Source: an uncultured Pseudomonadota bacterium
GTDB lineage: Bacteria > Pseudomonadota > Gammaproteobacteria > Burkholderiales > Methylophilaceae
DNA length: 6,840 bases
Direction: 5' to 3'
NCBI GenBank assembly: GCA_903854305.1
Contig: CAINWC010000185.1
Span: forward strand, 1 to 6,840
Positions 6,598 through 6,840 of the stretch are shown piece by piece. Made by a program: the position numbers and the translations under genes. Position 1 is the stretch's first letter; the number at the start of each line of letters is the position of its first letter. The notes beneath the pieces were generated by a model. That model had not been told where the DNA came from and made no database searches. It was given only the letters and a program-made list of their open reading frames with translations.

Positions 6598-6840
6598 AAA
6601 TCAATCTCCAAAATTTAATATACATCAAATATCAACATACCTAATTTTTTAGGCTTAAGCCTACACTTACTTTAATTCACTAAAAATCAACTTTACTCAC
6701 CTACATGAATGCATGATTTATAGTAAATCACCGTAATTCAGTTACCGTTTAGTCGTTAGTGCCTCCAAACGCATGACAACCCTGAAACTATTAATTTCAC
6801 ACCATTCTTCGTGGTATTTATTTTTTCGCTAAATCTAACG
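6598..6840 (-). other. AT-rich region upstream of virB2
   Basis: This 243 nt leader probably contains the promoter of the virB2-virB9 cluster or joins it to an unseen upstream gene. It carries a TATAAA (6717-6722, minus strand) that could be a -10 box, but no good -35 box lies at 16-18 nt. A TTGTCA near 6775-6780 likewise lacks a matching -10. Two overlapping inverted repeats lie close to virB2. On the minus strand the window edge is open in two frames, ending at 6818 (Leu-Asp-Leu-Ala-Lys-Lys-stop) or near 6757, so the end of an upstream gene may be included. That cannot be decided here. No virB1-like sequence is recognisable. Confidence 0.5.
6640..6663. repeat. Two overlapping inverted repeats upstream of virB2 (possible operator)
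   Basis: On the plus strand, a perfect 14 bp palindrome, taggcttaagccta (6650-6663), shares its left arm with a second inverted repeat, cctaa-tttt-ttagg (6640-6653). The block lies 34-57 nt upstream of the virB2 start and contains three related half-sites (CCTAA, TTAGG, GCCTA). No T tract follows in the direction of transcription, so a terminator is unlikely. A binding site for a dimeric regulator is the natural guess, but it is inference. Confidence 0.45.

Noticed and set aside
6650..6663. The palindrome as an intrinsic terminator
   Set aside because: On the minus strand the stem is followed by A-rich rather than T-rich sequence, and on the plus strand no T tract follows. The perfect palindrome also leaves no proper loop.
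6717..6722. TATAAA as the -10 box of a virB2 promoter
   Set aside because: No acceptable -35 box lies at 16-18 nt and no extended -10 is present. In AT-rich DNA a lone match is too weak to call.
6772..6834. Short plus-strand frame beginning ATG ACA ACC (19 codons), which could suggest a divergent gene
   Set aside because: It stops within 20 codons and has no Shine-Dalgarno. It is probably chance.

Overview
The window is a compact gene cluster for a VirB-type (P-type, MPF-T class) type IV secretion system, with every gene read on the minus strand. From its upstream end at the right of the window to the left edge the order is virB2 (pilin), virB3, virB4 (ATPase), virB5 (minor pilin), virB6 (polytopic channel protein), virB7 (outer-membrane lipoprotein), virB8 (inner-membrane assembly factor) and the first 63 codons of virB9 (outer-membrane core), which runs off the left edge. 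This is the canonical Agrobacterium/pKM101/Brucella order. The remaining expected parts (rest of virB9, virB10, virB11, and virD4 or a relaxase if present) would lie beyond position 1. virB1, if present, is not directly upstream of virB2.

The DNA is AT-rich, and a Gram-negative double-membrane host is certain from the lipoprotein, the signal peptides and the core-complex subunits. The proteins look most like those of proteobacteria, probably beta or gamma, but the genus cannot be named from the sequence. Nothing here decides whether the system is conjugative or delivers effectors. No relaxase, coupling protein, origin of transfer, effector, integrase, insertion sequence, tRNA or CRISPR array is visible.

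Layout: 6598-6840 is an AT-rich leader with two overlapping inverted repeats in front of virB2. virB2 and virB3 are 24 nt apart. A 115-120 nt gap with a hairpin precedes virB4. virB4 and virB5 are separated by 2 nt. virB5 and virB6 are about 70 nt apart, with no room for an entry-exclusion gene. A 128 nt gap precedes virB7. virB7 overlaps virB8 by 17 nt, and the virB9 ribosome-binding site overlaps the virB8 stop codon. The tight junctions point to one transcript with translational coupling. The two longer gaps (before virB4 and before virB7) are the likeliest places for internal control.

Working together, VirB3, VirB4, VirB6 and VirB8 form the inner-membrane complex, VirB4 supplies ATP-driven energy for pilus and substrate handling, VirB2 with VirB5 forms the pilus, and VirB7 with VirB9 (and the unseen VirB10) forms the outer-membrane core. 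I see no undescribed system. The points most worth checking are the long, divergent VirB5 with a hydrophobic C-terminus, the palindromes upstream of virB2, the hairpin in front of virB4, and the ambiguous start region of virB7.
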